NCBI RefSeq assembly: GCF_019649055.1 | Contig: NW_026570353.1 | Coordinates: 248,001 to 312,000, forward strand | Source of the DNA: Paramacrobiotus metropolitanus | Lineage: Eukaryota; Tardigrada; Eutardigrada; Parachela; Macrobiotidae | DNA length: 64,000 nt | Direction: 5' to 3' | Shown here: piece by piece, positions 1 through 9,995 of the stretch | Layout of the letters: every line of letters starts with the position of its first letter | How positions within the stretch are numbered: position 1 is the first letter of the stretch | Translations under genes and position numbers: made by a program | The notes under the pieces: model-generated | The model's database searches: none | What the model was told of the DNA's origin: nothing | The model's input: only the letters and a program-made list of their open reading frames with translations

Positions 1-2
1 AA

Positions 3-1421
3 GGTTCCTTCTCGTCGTTCCGGTGTGAACCCTCCGACTTTCGGATGACAGAAACCAACTCCCATCGGTATCTGTTGACGAGGTTCATCTCGACGCGTTT
101 CATCTTGACGCGGTTCATCTCGTCGTTTGTCAGTGGGTTGATGGCGACGATGTGCGCTGGTTTCGATCACTTGATCTCCGTGTCGCACCCATGATCTGCC
201 GCCTCGGTAATCATGATCGCGCGAACGTGATCTATCATCTCTTTCGTTATGATAGTCACGAGTTCTTTCGCGGGAGCGTTCTCTTGACCTTTCATTGCGA
301 GAGTCGTAATTTCGTTCATGTGAATACTCTCGTGATCTCTGATGTTCCCTTCGCACTGGTGATCGAGGCCGTTGGAAACCTTCATCGCGCCGAAAACTTT
401 GAAATGCTTTCATAACATCCCGTTCCATTTCATGTGTCTTTCGAACCTCCTCGGTCATCTTTTCGATGAGCATCTTAGTATCGGGTTTAAGCGGTTCGCC
501 TCTTTCCAATCTCATTTTCTCTCGTAGGAGGAGTTCGAATGTACTTGCGCGGATCTTTGACGGTTCCTTAATTAATTCATCGATCTGGAGGAGAATGGCC
601 TTCACTCTAACCTCCGCTTCGGCTGCATTCAATTGCGCCACAGGAATAGGAGCTTTGCCCTGCACCGACCTTTCTCGGTAATCCTGGGCTGCCCGTTGTT
701 CGGCACGTTTTCTACTGTCTTCCAGATCCTTCTGTCGTTTCTCCTCCATCATCTTTGCTTGATCCGCCTCAAACTTTTTGCGGAAGGCGTCGCATAAATC
801 ATCTTGTGGAGGTTCGTATGTAGCGTCCCAGCCGATCTCGCCATTCTTGATCGCTTGTCGATATCGATCTTCGATCAGCATCTTTTCTCGTGGTGGAACT
901 GTCTTCCATGCCTCTGCTGATGTTATGGCTCGGAAAACATCTTTATTTCCGCGGATGGCCTCGTTATATGCCACCAGAGTTCGATTCGGTTCTTTAAAGA
1001 TGCAAAACCAGCAAGGATAATCTCCTTTTTCAACCTTGTTGTTTCTGATACAGTCCGGACATTTAGAGTTATAGCCCGTAAACGGATCAATCCACGGTTT
1101 TGGCTGGTTTGCGGCAGGTGCGGTCGCAATTTGAGATCGCGGGGGTGCTGGTTGACTTCGCACATTCGTAGGTGCGACTTGATTCTTCGCGGGTGTGGTT
1201 CCAGTTTGACTCTTCGCAGCTGCCGTTTGACTGCCTTGAGGCACAGGTGTTGCCTGACTTGTGGACGGCACCACCTGACTTCGCGTGGATGTCGGTGCTG
1301 CTTGATTTTTTCCGGTTGTAGATCGGGCTTGGTTACTCGCGGCTGCTGCTGGTGCTGCTTGACTTCTCACCGCCGGTGCCGCCGCTTGAGTGTTCGACTT
1401 GGTCGGACCTTTTTCCGCCAT
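3..1421 (-). CDS. Accessory frame 5 of the element, partial at the left edge: zinc-ribbon-like, Arg-rich
   Basis: An open frame starts with ATG at 1421 and is still open at the window edge after 473 codons. The first ~110 residues are an Ala/Gln/Thr/Pro linker with repeated NQAAP/SQxxP motifs. A two-knuckle cysteine motif follows (CPDC, then CWFC about 18 residues on), typical of zinc ribbons. A helical charged region and an Arg/Asp/Glu-rich tail with RSRER and RRDEPR repeats come next. A nucleic-acid-binding role is plausible by composition. It has the same strand and character as the other accessory frames. Confidence 0.6.
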   Translation of the reverse strand, partial: MAEKGPTKSNTQAAAPAVRSQAAPAAAASNQARSTTGKNQAAPTSTRSQVVPSTSQATPVPQGSQTAAAKSQTGTTPAKNQVAPTNVRSQPAPPRSQIATAPAANQPKPWIDPFTGYNSKCPDCIRNNKVEKGDYPCWFCIFKEPNRTLVAYNEAIRGNKDVFRAITSAEAWKTVPPREKMLIEDRYRQAIKNGEIGWDATYEPPQDDLCDAFRKKFEADQAKMMEEKRQKDLEDSRKRAEQRAAQDYRERSVQGKAPIPVAQLNAAEAEVRVKAILLQIDELIKEPSKIRASTFELLLREKMRLERGEPLKPDTKMLIEKMTEEVRKTHEMERDVMKAFQSFRRDEGFQRPRSPVRREHQRSREYSHERNYDSRNERSRERSRERTRDYHNERDDRSRSRDHDYRGGRSWVRHGDQVIETSAHRRHQPTDKRRDEPRQDETRRDEPRQQIPMGVGFCHPKVGGFTPERREGT

Positions 1422-1804
1422 CTTCGTTTTTAATCTGCAATGGTAAGACGTGTCAAAATATCATCTCGTAACCATCTCCCGATCATTCTTTATCATCCTT
1501 TACGCCTAAGTTAGGCTATTTCCGTACTGAGCTGAGACCTTCCTAGCTCCTAATGACATTTTTAACACTGTGACATGGTGACCTTTCCATGTTATCAGTT
1601 CTAAGCTCATTCGCCTGTTTTAACTGATGTGATTATCTCATCTTCTCATCTCGTTTTAGCACATTCGCTAAGTCATCTCAACCATCTGTTTCAACGTTTT
1701 TCATCTCGGTTATTTCAACTTTTCACTTTCGTTAAACTGGAATGATGCTGTTTCATCTGTGATATGCGGTGGACCTTCCTGACCGCATATCACGCATCTC
1801 GCGT
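1422..1804. other. Non-coding gap between accessory frames
   Basis: About 380 bases between two accessory frames of the LTR element. No long frame on either strand and no repeat noticed. Confidence 0.5.
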
Positions 1805-2863
1805 TCACTCTTTTGCTGATGTGTCAGCTGACTCTACTGTCTCAGTCGCTGCTGACACCGTATCCCCAGTTTCTGGTGGTTTCATTTGAGCATCGCCGGC
1901 TGCGGGCTCGGCCGATGTCGACTGTTGCGATTCCAAGACAACTTCCTGAGATGCCGAAATGTTGGCTGAGTCCACAATCTCCTTCTCTGGAGTATCTTCT
2001 GGAAGCTCTCCGGGTTTTGAGAAGATACGCTTGTTCTTAATCTCAAGAAGGTTATCATCGAGGAGACTTTCCACTGCTTGTCTGATCACATCACGATCTC
2101 TTTCAATGTTGTAAGTTCCCAGCTCATAGTTCACAGCGAAGAAATTTGATAAATCGTCCCATGTAACTCCCATCGACCCGCCAAGTCTCGGCATTGCCGC
2201 GTCGGTAATGGCGATTTTCCAAAACTTCAATTCCATCTTCAGTCGTGGATGAAGTGTTGTTTGTGGCAGGTAATATGACCATCTGTTAGAGTCCGAGTAA
2301 CAAAAGCCCAACTTTCCTTCTTTGTAGGCCCTCTTGGTCATCCTGTCAAAGCTCACACCAGATAGTTTCAAGACTCGGTTGGCGCAGATTGTCGCTCTAA
2401 GATCCTTTTGAGTCATCGTCTGGAATGGCTCTCTCGCCAAGATGCGTTTCAGTTCGCACCAAGCGTGGTTCTGATTATCCAATGGAATCCCAAGCATGTA
2501 GTCGCGATCTTCTGACGCTGATTCCTTTTCATCGATCGAGAGTTTCGGGATTGAACTTGAGGATGACTTAGTTGATTTCGGTTCGCTTTTCTGGGTGGGA
2601 GCTGAGTCCGTCTCATCATCTTTCGATGCTTCTTCGGCTGCCACTCCCTCTTCTTGGGAAGTTAAATCAGTTTTCGATTTGCCGCCGCTAGTCTTTGCCT
2701 GCTTCGATGTTGGCAACAGCGATGCCTGTTGTCGACGACGGCGCATTTCTTCCAACTCCGCTTCGGTTTGTGCCGTCAGCTTATCCATGTGACTGTTGGC
2801 TCGTCGTAGCTGCTTGTCCCGACGTTGTGGGTGCATCTTGTTCTGGTTCATTATCCGATTCAT
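1805..2863 (-). CDS. Accessory frame 4 of the element: unknown, possible winged-helix fold
   Basis: A 352-codon frame. A charged N-terminus (~120 residues) precedes a folded-looking region at about 120-300 whose end, VRQAVESLLDDNLLEIKNKR, has the helix-then-beta-wing pattern of winged-helix domains. The C-terminal tail is acidic. A winged-helix assignment is inference from pattern only. The next ~380 bases toward the left (1422-1804) show no coding signal. Confidence 0.5.
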   Translation of the reverse strand: MNRIMNQNKMHPQRRDKQLRRANSHMDKLTAQTEAELEEMRRRRQQASLLPTSKQAKTSGGKSKTDLTSQEEGVAAEEASKDDETDSAPTQKSEPKSTKSSSSSIPKLSIDEKESASEDRDYMLGIPLDNQNHAWCELKRILAREPFQTMTQKDLRATICANRVLKLSGVSFDRMTKRAYKEGKLGFCYSDSNRWSYYLPQTTLHPRLKMELKFWKIAITDAAMPRLGGSMGVTWDDLSNFFAVNYELGTYNIERDRDVIRQAVESLLDDNLLEIKNKRIFSKPGELPEDTPEKEIVDSANISASQEVVLESQQSTSAEPAAGDAQMKPPETGDTVSAATETVESADTSAKE

Positions 2864-4109
2864 AGTCTAATCCCATGATGCCACTCGGTGTTAGCGATTT
2901 CTCCAACTTATCTGCCGCGATCTTTTCTCTGGCAGCTCGCTTTTGATCTCCCTTCTGTAAGATCACATTCAGCATGGGAGTTTCCGGGTCGTTTCGTTGA
3001 GGAATTGGAAGTTTTTCCATGACTTCGCTAGACGAGAAGTTGCAATAATCATGTATATCTTCCGGTATAAACCCCAACATGGTATATCTGATCGGAGACC
3101 CTTCGTAAGCGTTGGCGGTGAGTAGTTTACCCTCCTGAAGCATCTGTGTCAACATCGTCTCATTGCCCGCTTCGATCTCATCGATCCTACCCATTCCGCC
3201 GTGCCATAAACCATTCATGTATTGGCTAATACGGTGTCGAGTAGATCCTACAGGACTCCTTAGACCTGCAATGGCCGATTCAATCTGTCGTCTCTTATCA
3301 GCGGACTTTTCGAATAGCTTTTTATCGATTCCTTTAGTCCTGATTAACTTCGATTTGCAACGCCAATCCAGGTGTTTCTTGATCAATTGACCCGAATTCA
3401 GGATGTAATCGATTATCGTGTCCAACTTCGATGGGGTTAGACGTCTGTTCTGTTTATTCAGCCATTCCTTAACACGCTGTCGAAACCGGACTGTCACTGA
3501 GGTATCACCTCGTGTGCGTATTGTTCGCATGGCAAATTTACCAGCCTCATACAGATCATCCTCCGTTAGGATATCGTTATCGTCTCCTAATTCCTCGAAG
3601 TCGGGAAAGGGTACATTATCTTCTGGTTCCGAATATTCCAAATCGCTATTCCCCTGTCTTCTGGTGTAATTTGCCAATCCGACTTCATCAACGCGTCGGA
3701 CTGCCGCGGGTTTAGACTTCTTCTTAGTACTCTTCTTCTTGGCGCTTTTCTTCTGTTTCTCCAAGGCTGCTTGTTTCTGTTTTTCCAATGTCGCTTCCAG
3801 ACTGTTCGGGGCCACCTTCGGCTCCGTTGTCATACTCCTCGTAGCGCGAACTGGGATGCTGGGTTTCGACTTCAAAGCAACTGTCGATGTACTCGGACGA
3901 CTTGCCTCTGATGCTGTCGACTCGCGGGATGTATCACGTTTCCCTTTTTCCTTCTGTACTTTCTCTCTACGTTCTTTTTGAGTCGACGCTGCCATAATCT
4001 CTCCCATATTGATCGCCCTCTTTATCGCGATCGATTTCGGTTTCTTTTCTTCTGGCGATGTTGCTGATTGTATAACACCCTTTTTCGGTGTGGTCGTCGA
4101 CGATCTCAA
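2781..4109 (-). CDS. Accessory frame 3 of the element: Lys/Ser-rich unknown protein
   Basis: A 442-codon frame. The first ~200 residues are basic and low complexity, followed by an acidic patch (DLEYSEPEDNVPFPDFEELG). A helical folded-looking part then runs from about residue 195 to 400 (TIRTRGDTSVTVRFRQRV, HRISQYMNGLWHGGMGRID). No family recognised. It abuts the frames on both sides, consistent with one long downstream coding region of the element. Confidence 0.5.
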   Translation of the reverse strand: MRSSTTTPKKGVIQSATSPEEKKPKSIAIKRAINMGEIMAASTQKERREKVQKEKGKRDTSRESTASEASRPSTSTVALKSKPSIPVRATRSMTTEPKVAPNSLEATLEKQKQAALEKQKKSAKKKSTKKKSKPAAVRRVDEVGLANYTRRQGNSDLEYSEPEDNVPFPDFEELGDDNDILTEDDLYEAGKFAMRTIRTRGDTSVTVRFRQRVKEWLNKQNRRLTPSKLDTIIDYILNSGQLIKKHLDWRCKSKLIRTKGIDKKLFEKSADKRRQIESAIAGLRSPVGSTRHRISQYMNGLWHGGMGRIDEIEAGNETMLTQMLQEGKLLTANAYEGSPIRYTMLGFIPEDIHDYCNFSSSEVMEKLPIPQRNDPETPMLNVILQKGDQKRAAREKIAADKLEKSLTPSGIMGLDYESDNEPEQDAPTTSGQAATTSQQSHG

Positions 4110-6241
4110 GCTCTCATCGATTTCGAGGACTTCATCATCCTCTTCTGATTCCTCGCTCCCGATCTCTTCATCATCAGATGGGGATTGGTCCTTCCTTTTC
4201 TCCCCTTTTTGTTTCTGATCTTTCTGAGATTTCCCTGTTGACTTTTCCGTTCCCGTCTTTCCGGGTTTATCAGTCCCTTCGTCTGATTTCTCGGATTTCT
4301 TTGACTTTGTGTCAGTTTTAGATGAACTTGTTTTCGATACGTCTTTAGACGATTTCGATTTTGATGTGTCTTTTGACGATCTCGGTGCCGGTTCATCCTC
4401 TTCCGAGTCTTCTTGAACCGTTTCGTCATCATCCTCTTCTCCGTCCTCTTCCTCTTCCTCCTCTTCTTCAGATTCCGCAGGTGGGTGACATCTATCACAT
4501 TCACATCATTGCAAGCCTCGTGATCTGCTCCCTGGATGATCGCGATCGCTCGTTGCATCGATCGTCTCGGGTTAATTTCATCAACTGGTTCATCTTCCAT
4601 CTGAGGAGCATTTTCGGCTTCCATCTGTTCGTCTTCATCTTCACCTTCACCGGCAAGACCTTCCTCCTCTGCCTGTTTTGATTGGACATAAGTTTCGTGG
4701 ATTTCGGCTGCTACCGTTAGATGCTTCTTCGGAGTCTCCATCTCGTAAACCAACTGGTAATGTGGTGTGTAGAATCTCGTACGAAGTTGGCCATCTTCAG
4801 TATATGTAACTGTCACTCTGACATAGGCTTCATCTTTGGCAGCTCGATGACTCATAATATTCAGAATTCCATTTCTGTTAGCTTCAACATCTTTTTTCTT
4901 GTCCTCAGGTAACATGTTGTGCAGATTCGCCAGTGCTTTTTCATTTTCCATAATAGCATATTCCCTCTCTTCTTTCGATATAAACCAAGGTGCGAATGGG
5001 ACGGGATCTCCTGATATAGGATCGACAATTCCGGCGATCATCACGATGGGCAATCCGACCGTACAGTGGAGTCCCAATTTGAAGACTCGACAGGTCATTT
5101 CCTGGTACAAGTAAGTCGTGTCATATGCCTCTTTCGGCATCCTCTGACCATGTGACTCGATCCCCCCTTTCAGCCGATTTCGTTCAACTGCCAGCATCTC
5201 TCCATCGGTTGCGTACATGTACGCAAAGTGGTCGTCATGCGTTCCCACTCGTATACAGATCCATGCCTTCTCTTTCACTGCTAGTGGCGTGATCAGCTGT
5301 CTTAACATCCGAATAAGGATTCGTGGGTTTGCACGATCTTCTTCCCGTTCAATCTTGAGTAGCGCCCCCTGCACCTCATCTCTCGACTGTTTGGTAATTT
5401 GGTTTCTGATTTCCGTCGGTGTACTCGAATGATATGAGGGAATCTCCTCGTTTGTGGCTTTATCGATAATCTGGGCAGTAACCCTATTCGGAACTTCTTC
5501 TGATCTCGAATATGTCACCATATATGCCCTAACTTGCGGTATGATCATCGGAGTTCTTGCCGGTGGTGGTGGTAGTTGAGTCAAGCTCTTCCCTGCTGGT
5601 ACAGCAATTTGCTGCTCCTTCGATGGTTCCTTACTCATCGAGGGTTTCACCGGAACTACCGATGTCTCTTGTGTCTTCGGCGGTTCCTTGTTTGCCGTGG
5701 ACTTCACTGGTACTACGGACTTTTCCTGCACCTTCGGCGGTTCCTTACTCGCCGTGGGCTTCACTGGTACCGGCATCTCTTTTTCTTTCGGCGGTTCCTT
5801 ACTCGCCGTCGACTTTTTAGTCTGATGTCCCTTCTCCGTCGATTTAGGACTTGTCGTCTGCGATCTGTTCCGTTTGACGCTACCACGAGATGAATCTGCC
5901 GTTGAGCTTTCTCGTGATCTCGCTCTCTGCTCGATAGCTTCGTCAGTTCGTTTCTTCTGTTCTTTTAAGTCCGCATCTGTCATCTCTTCAACTGGCTTCG
6001 CAGTTGATGTGCCAGGTTTAGGTGCGCCGCTCGTCGCAGGTTGCATCTGTGATGGGCCGGCTACGATGGGCTCGGGCTGTGCAACTTCTTCGGGAAATTT
6101 TTCGATCCATCTCAGAATCTTTTCAATCATTTCTGGCCACGGCCTGTTTATTAGCGCTTGGTGATATGTTTTCATCGTGGCAACTCTGATTCCGAGGTCT
6201 GTCCGTGCTTCCTGAACTTTCTTTTTCCGATCCTTAAGCAC
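4106..6241 (-). CDS. Accessory frame 2 of the element: unknown protein with a folded core
   Basis: A 711-codon frame. An N-terminal helical segment is followed by a Ser/Pro/Lys-rich region with four to five copies of a ~19-residue SKEPPKxQExxVPVK-type repeat. A ~280-residue folded-looking core runs from about residue 230 to 520 (it includes AWICIRVGTHDDHFAYMYA and CRVFKLGLHCTVGLPIVMI). The tail is highly charged. I recognise no family. It is not an envelope: there is no signal peptide or transmembrane helix. Confidence 0.55.
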   Translation of the reverse strand: MLKDRKKKVQEARTDLGIRVATMKTYHQALINRPWPEMIEKILRWIEKFPEEVAQPEPIVAGPSQMQPATSGAPKPGTSTAKPVEEMTDADLKEQKKRTDEAIEQRARSRESSTADSSRGSVKRNRSQTTSPKSTEKGHQTKKSTASKEPPKEKEMPVPVKPTASKEPPKVQEKSVVPVKSTANKEPPKTQETSVVPVKPSMSKEPSKEQQIAVPAGKSLTQLPPPPARTPMIIPQVRAYMVTYSRSEEVPNRVTAQIIDKATNEEIPSYHSSTPTEIRNQITKQSRDEVQGALLKIEREEDRANPRILIRMLRQLITPLAVKEKAWICIRVGTHDDHFAYMYATDGEMLAVERNRLKGGIESHGQRMPKEAYDTTYLYQEMTCRVFKLGLHCTVGLPIVMIAGIVDPISGDPVPFAPWFISKEEREYAIMENEKALANLHNMLPEDKKKDVEANRNGILNIMSHRAAKDEAYVRVTVTYTEDGQLRTRFYTPHYQLVYEMETPKKHLTVAAEIHETYVQSKQAEEEGLAGEGEDEDEQMEAENAPQMEDEPVDEINPRRSMQRAIAIIQGADHEACNDVNVIDVTHLRNLKKRRKRKRTEKRMMTKRFKKTRKRMNRHRDRQKTHQNRNRLKTYRKQVHLKLTQSQRNPRNQTKGLINPERRERKSQQGNLRKIRNKKGRKGRTNPHLMMKRSGARNQKRMMKSSKSMRA

Positions 6242-7248
6242 TATGTGTCCCGAATCGTTACGGCCATCTGCTCTATCATGTATCCGTAGAGGAGTTGCTC
6301 ATCGTTCACCCTTTCGTGCATCCGATAGAAGTCCCGACACAGACGGTTAAAGTTATGGATAGCCCTCTGATCATCTGCGGTGAGCTCTTCCTCCGCTCCT
6401 ATAATCATGTTGAGCCGATCATCATCTTCACTCACGTTCACCGCCAATCGTGGTACATATCTGGAGGGTGAACCTGGAGGACTTATTGTCATCCTCTCCA
6501 ACTGTGGGCCTAATGGGGGCAACATTCCTCGTGGACGAGGTGAATTACGATTCCCATGTCGCGATCTTCCGCCTCTTTGGTTCGGAGATCGTCTGTTAAA
6601 TCTGTTAAACGGTTGATTTCCTCTCATAGGTGGTGTCTCACTCTGTTCAGGAAACAGTGATGGAAAAGATGGTGCTGGCGCCCTTCCGCCGCGCACCGAT
6701 CCTGGCGGCGATCCGCCAATTGCCCCGCTATGTCGAACTGGTGCTGACATTGGGCCTCCGAATCCGTGATGCCGGATAGGCGACGCTGACATTCCGCCAA
6801 ACCCCCCATGTCGCACAGGTGTGGATGGCATCCGGCCAAATCCGCCATGTCCGGTCGGAAAATTGGGTACTGGCGGTGGTCCCATCGGCATTTGCACAGA
6901 TCCATACATCGGTGGAGTCTGTGTTCCGGGAAACAGTTGAAATGGGTCGTTTTGTACCGGATATTGAGTTGGTCCGGCCGGATGGCCGTAGGTCAACCAA
7001 TTCTGTGTACTCTGATAATTCGTAGGGTCCTGATACGGATAGTATGCCTGGACGCCGGCCGCGTAGACCGTTTGATCTCCCTGTCCCGGTTCGTTCTGCG
7101 CCATTCCTGCAGACGATGTGGACTCATTTCCGTAATAAGTGCCTTGGCTACGATCGCCTTCCATTCTTATCGGCGTTGATGCTTTTAACGGATTTCCGAT
7201 GCTTTCCGAGTCGGAATTCTCTGAATTTTGCCGTTCCAACCTTTCCAT
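6241..7248 (-). CDS. Accessory frame 1 of the element: Gly/Pro/Arg-rich protein
   Basis: A 335-codon frame directly downstream of integrase. The N-terminal third is Gln/Tyr/Pro-rich. The centre holds four imperfect copies of a PVRHGGFGG-type repeat, then an RG/RGG-rich stretch resembling RNA-binding nucleocapsid tails. The C-terminal ~90 residues look folded and helical (DDQRAIHNFNRLCRDFYRM). It could be an additional nucleic-acid-binding structural protein; this is inference from composition. No envelope features. Confidence 0.6.
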   Translation of the reverse strand: MERLERQNSENSDSESIGNPLKASTPIRMEGDRSQGTYYGNESTSSAGMAQNEPGQGDQTVYAAGVQAYYPYQDPTNYQSTQNWLTYGHPAGPTQYPVQNDPFQLFPGTQTPPMYGSVQMPMGPPPVPNFPTGHGGFGRMPSTPVRHGGFGGMSASPIRHHGFGGPMSAPVRHSGAIGGSPPGSVRGGRAPAPSFPSLFPEQSETPPMRGNQPFNRFNRRSPNQRGGRSRHGNRNSPRPRGMLPPLGPQLERMTISPPGSPSRYVPRLAVNVSEDDDRLNMIIGAEEELTADDQRAIHNFNRLCRDFYRMHERVNDEQLLYGYMIEQMAVTIRDT

Positions 7249-7361
7249 TAACTTTTATTACCTGCTATAACAATGAAACAATATCCGTTAGCCAGTTTAC
7301 AACGGTTAACTTTTACACCTCCCCAACTCCTGTGCATGCATCATAACGCCCTTTTTTAGTA

Positions 7362-9131
7362 TTATTTTGTGTTTTTGCGCCCTTTAGTTATCCGATCAAG
7401 GAGTCCCGTATCGGCAGCATCTTCATCAGCTCCTTGTCGCGTTAGGAATTCCGTAGGAGTGGGTTTCGACTTGGTCTTTTTGACCTTCCTTTGCTCGATA
7501 GCAGCGGCGATATCGCTTGCCAACTGTGCAGCTGTCGCTCTCACTGCTTCGAGCTGCTGTTGCCTATCGGTAGCAGCAGAGCGTGGTTTGAAAGAAGACT
7601 GTTGAATCAGGTCTTCTGGAAAAGCACGATCTGCTAGTTCAGCATCTTTCTGCTGATTATTAACATTGGTAGCAGTGCATGATTCGGAAAAAGACCCAGC
7701 ATATCGGTCGGAGTTTTTTTGCGGAGCTCGCTCTGTTACTCCGTCTGCTTCTGTTAAGTCCCCGGCCTGTTCACTCAACTTGATAGTGACTGCCGTTTCG
7801 AAGTCCTTATCCTGTTTCTTCGATCTTCCTCGTTTCTTTTTCTTCATCTCTGTTATATCCGATGGTTCGAGTAGCATTGAGCGTGGTTTAAGAGAAACGC
7901 GCTCGGCTATGTCAGCACCATTGGTAGCAGATCGTAGTTCGCGCTCTGATATTCCTTCATTGTCCTCTCGTTCTTCCGTTAAAGGTGGATGCCATGGCTT
8001 TAATCGATCGATGGAAACGACTTTCAAGTCGGCTTCCTTTATCGGGTTCATTTCGATGACTTCGACCTCATTCGGTCGCGGAAAGCTGAGAATTTTCCAA
8101 ACCTTATCGTACTTCTTCTTGAAATCCGATTGAACTTCCTTTTTCCCTTGTTTCGTATCTTTAGGAAGTCGGATAAGTACGAAGTCGCCGATTTTGAAAT
8201 TCGGTTCCGATTTCTTCTTGTTATAAATCTCTGCATTCTTCTCATATGCATCTTTTATGTTGCAACATCTGGCAACTTCCTCAGCGAATATCAAATTCCT
8301 TTTCATGGTCTCCACCCATTCGTCTGGAGTACCATAATCATCTGGTAAGTTCGTTTTTGTCACCACATCCTCTGGCATAGTCATCTCTCTTCCATGTAGC
8401 ATGAAATATGCCGAGTAGCCGGTTGTGGCATGTATCACTCTATTCATCCCTGATACCACATACGGGAGATATTTGTTGAATTTCCGCTCGTTTCCCGCTT
8501 TCATATACTGTGCCAGTCCATCTCCAATGATCTGCATCTGCCGTTCGACTTGGCCCTGGCCTTCAGGGTGATATGCCGTCCCGAACGTGTGTTTAATCTT
8601 AAACACGTTGGTGACTTTCGATAGAACTTCCGCTGTGAAGTGTCTTCCACGATCCGTATGTAAGATATGCGGTGCTCCATGTACCAATATCACATGTTTT
8701 ACGAAGACTTTGGCAAATTCCTTCGCTGTAGCCGTCTTCATCGGTACTGCTATCACATACTTCGTCAGCTGGTCGATGAACACCGCGATATACTTGTATC
8801 CGCGTTTCTTCGTTGGCAATAGGGGTCCTTTAAGATCAGCATATACTCGGAAGAAAGGATGTCCCACTTTGATCTCTTGCAACTTTCCTGGTGGGCATTT
8901 CCTCGGTGTCTTAGTGAACTGACATCCCTGACATGCGAGTATATAGTTCTTAACGTCCGTACTCATTCTGTCCCAATAATAGCGCAGTCTTATCGCTGCT
9001 AGCGTCTTTTCATATCCAAGATGACCTGCCGCTTTCTCATCGTGCAGCGCATGGATGATCGCTCGTCTCATGGACAGTGGTACGACATATGACCTTTCTA
9101 ATCTCCCTTTGTTATCTTTTATTCGGTACAA
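7362..9131 (-). CDS. Pol part 3: integrase
   Basis: A 589-codon block. It begins with an HHCC zinc-binding domain (HLGYEKTLAAIRLRYYW ... CQGC), followed by the DDE catalytic core: D in YADLKGP, D in HTDRGRHF and E in HPEGQGQVE. A GPY/F-like module follows (VWKILSFPRPNEVEVI ... DRLKPWHPP). The last ~200 residues are charged and low complexity. Integrase inserts the DNA copy into the host genome. No chromodomain is evident. Confidence 0.9.
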   Translation of the reverse strand: MYRIKDNKGRLERSYVVPLSMRRAIIHALHDEKAAGHLGYEKTLAAIRLRYYWDRMSTDVKNYILACQGCQFTKTPRKCPPGKLQEIKVGHPFFRVYADLKGPLLPTKKRGYKYIAVFIDQLTKYVIAVPMKTATAKEFAKVFVKHVILVHGAPHILHTDRGRHFTAEVLSKVTNVFKIKHTFGTAYHPEGQGQVERQMQIIGDGLAQYMKAGNERKFNKYLPYVVSGMNRVIHATTGYSAYFMLHGREMTMPEDVVTKTNLPDDYGTPDEWVETMKRNLIFAEEVARCCNIKDAYEKNAEIYNKKKSEPNFKIGDFVLIRLPKDTKQGKKEVQSDFKKKYDKVWKILSFPRPNEVEVIEMNPIKEADLKVVSIDRLKPWHPPLTEEREDNEGISERELRSATNGADIAERVSLKPRSMLLEPSDITEMKKKKRGRSKKQDKDFETAVTIKLSEQAGDLTEADGVTERAPQKNSDRYAGSFSESCTATNVNNQQKDAELADRAFPEDLIQQSSFKPRSAATDRQQQLEAVRATAAQLASDIAAAIEQRKVKKTKSKPTPTEFLTRQGADEDAADTGLLDRITKGRKNTK

Positions 9132-9140
9132 AATTCCATT

Positions 9141-9854
9141 TCACAACTGGTAATGAACTTCGAACTTCGATCTCGTTTGGGCGTTTGCTAAATGTTCGAG
9201 TTCATCGATGATCATTGCAAGGTGAGGATCTTTCAGCAGCTTATTTCGGAGCTGCAAGTTCGAGTCATCTTCTTCTTCCTCATCTCCTTGCAGGTTGACG
9301 ATGCGAACAGTTGCGGTGCTGAGATCGTTCCAGTCCGTGATGACTTTGCATCGCGGTAACGGTTTGTGTCGGTTATCCTTCTTTTTAGGGAATCTCAGCA
9401 GTTTGATCGGGCATTCAGTTAGGGCTCGTACACGGTTAACGTTGATCGTTGATTCCGCCGGCTCATTCGCCGTAGCCGGATCATCTTTTATCCGCTTCTC
9501 TCGTTCGTCGACCATCTGTACGAACAGCTGCCACACTTCAACTGCCGGTTCTTTTATGTCATACTCTTTCTTTATATCTTCGAAGTTCGGAATCTCATCG
9601 AATTCTTCATCGTGGCATGTCGGACCTTCGATTGGTGCCCTCGATAGTGCATCCGCGTTGTCGCAGTACTTTCCCGGTTTGTACTCGATTTTGAACTGAT
9701 GACCTTGTAACGCCATCGCCCATCTCGTGAGTCGCGGATTCATGCCAACTTTATTCGTTTCTGATCTCATCAAATTCGTTAATGCCTGATGATCCGTTCG
9801 TACGGTGAACTCGGAGTGATCAATGTACGATTTGAACTTTCTGACGGCGAACAC
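9141..9854 (-). CDS. Pol part 2: RNase H region
   Basis: A 237-codon block. Its first 75 residues match the C-terminal half of a Ty3-type RNase H (VRTDHQALTNLM, then RWAMALQGHQFKIEYKPGK and NADALSRAP). The rest is a linker leading toward integrase. RNase H removes the RNA template during reverse transcription. The block lies between the RT-bearing and integrase-bearing blocks in the expected order. Confidence 0.85.
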   Translation of the reverse strand: MFAVRKFKSYIDHSEFTVRTDHQALTNLMRSETNKVGMNPRLTRWAMALQGHQFKIEYKPGKYCDNADALSRAPIEGPTCHDEEFDEIPNFEDIKKEYDIKEPAVEVWQLFVQMVDEREKRIKDDPATANEPAESTINVNRVRALTECPIKLLRFPKKKDNRHKPLPRCKVITDWNDLSTATVRIVNLQGDEEEEDDSNLQLRNKLLKDPHLAMIIDELEHLANAQTRSKFEVHYQL

Positions 9855-9995
9855 GACCGCCAGACACTCCCATTCAGTTACACCGTAATTCCGTTCAGCT
9901 CCATGTAAGACGCGGCTCGCGTAGGCAATTGGATGACCTTCTTGTGATAGTACTGCTCCTGTGATAGTCCTTCTTTGCTCCTGTGATAGTCCTTC

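Noticed and set aside
5557-6164. Plus-strand open frames opposite the element's accessory frames
   Set aside because: They mirror the low-complexity minus-strand frames, have no domains and lie inside a minus-strand element.
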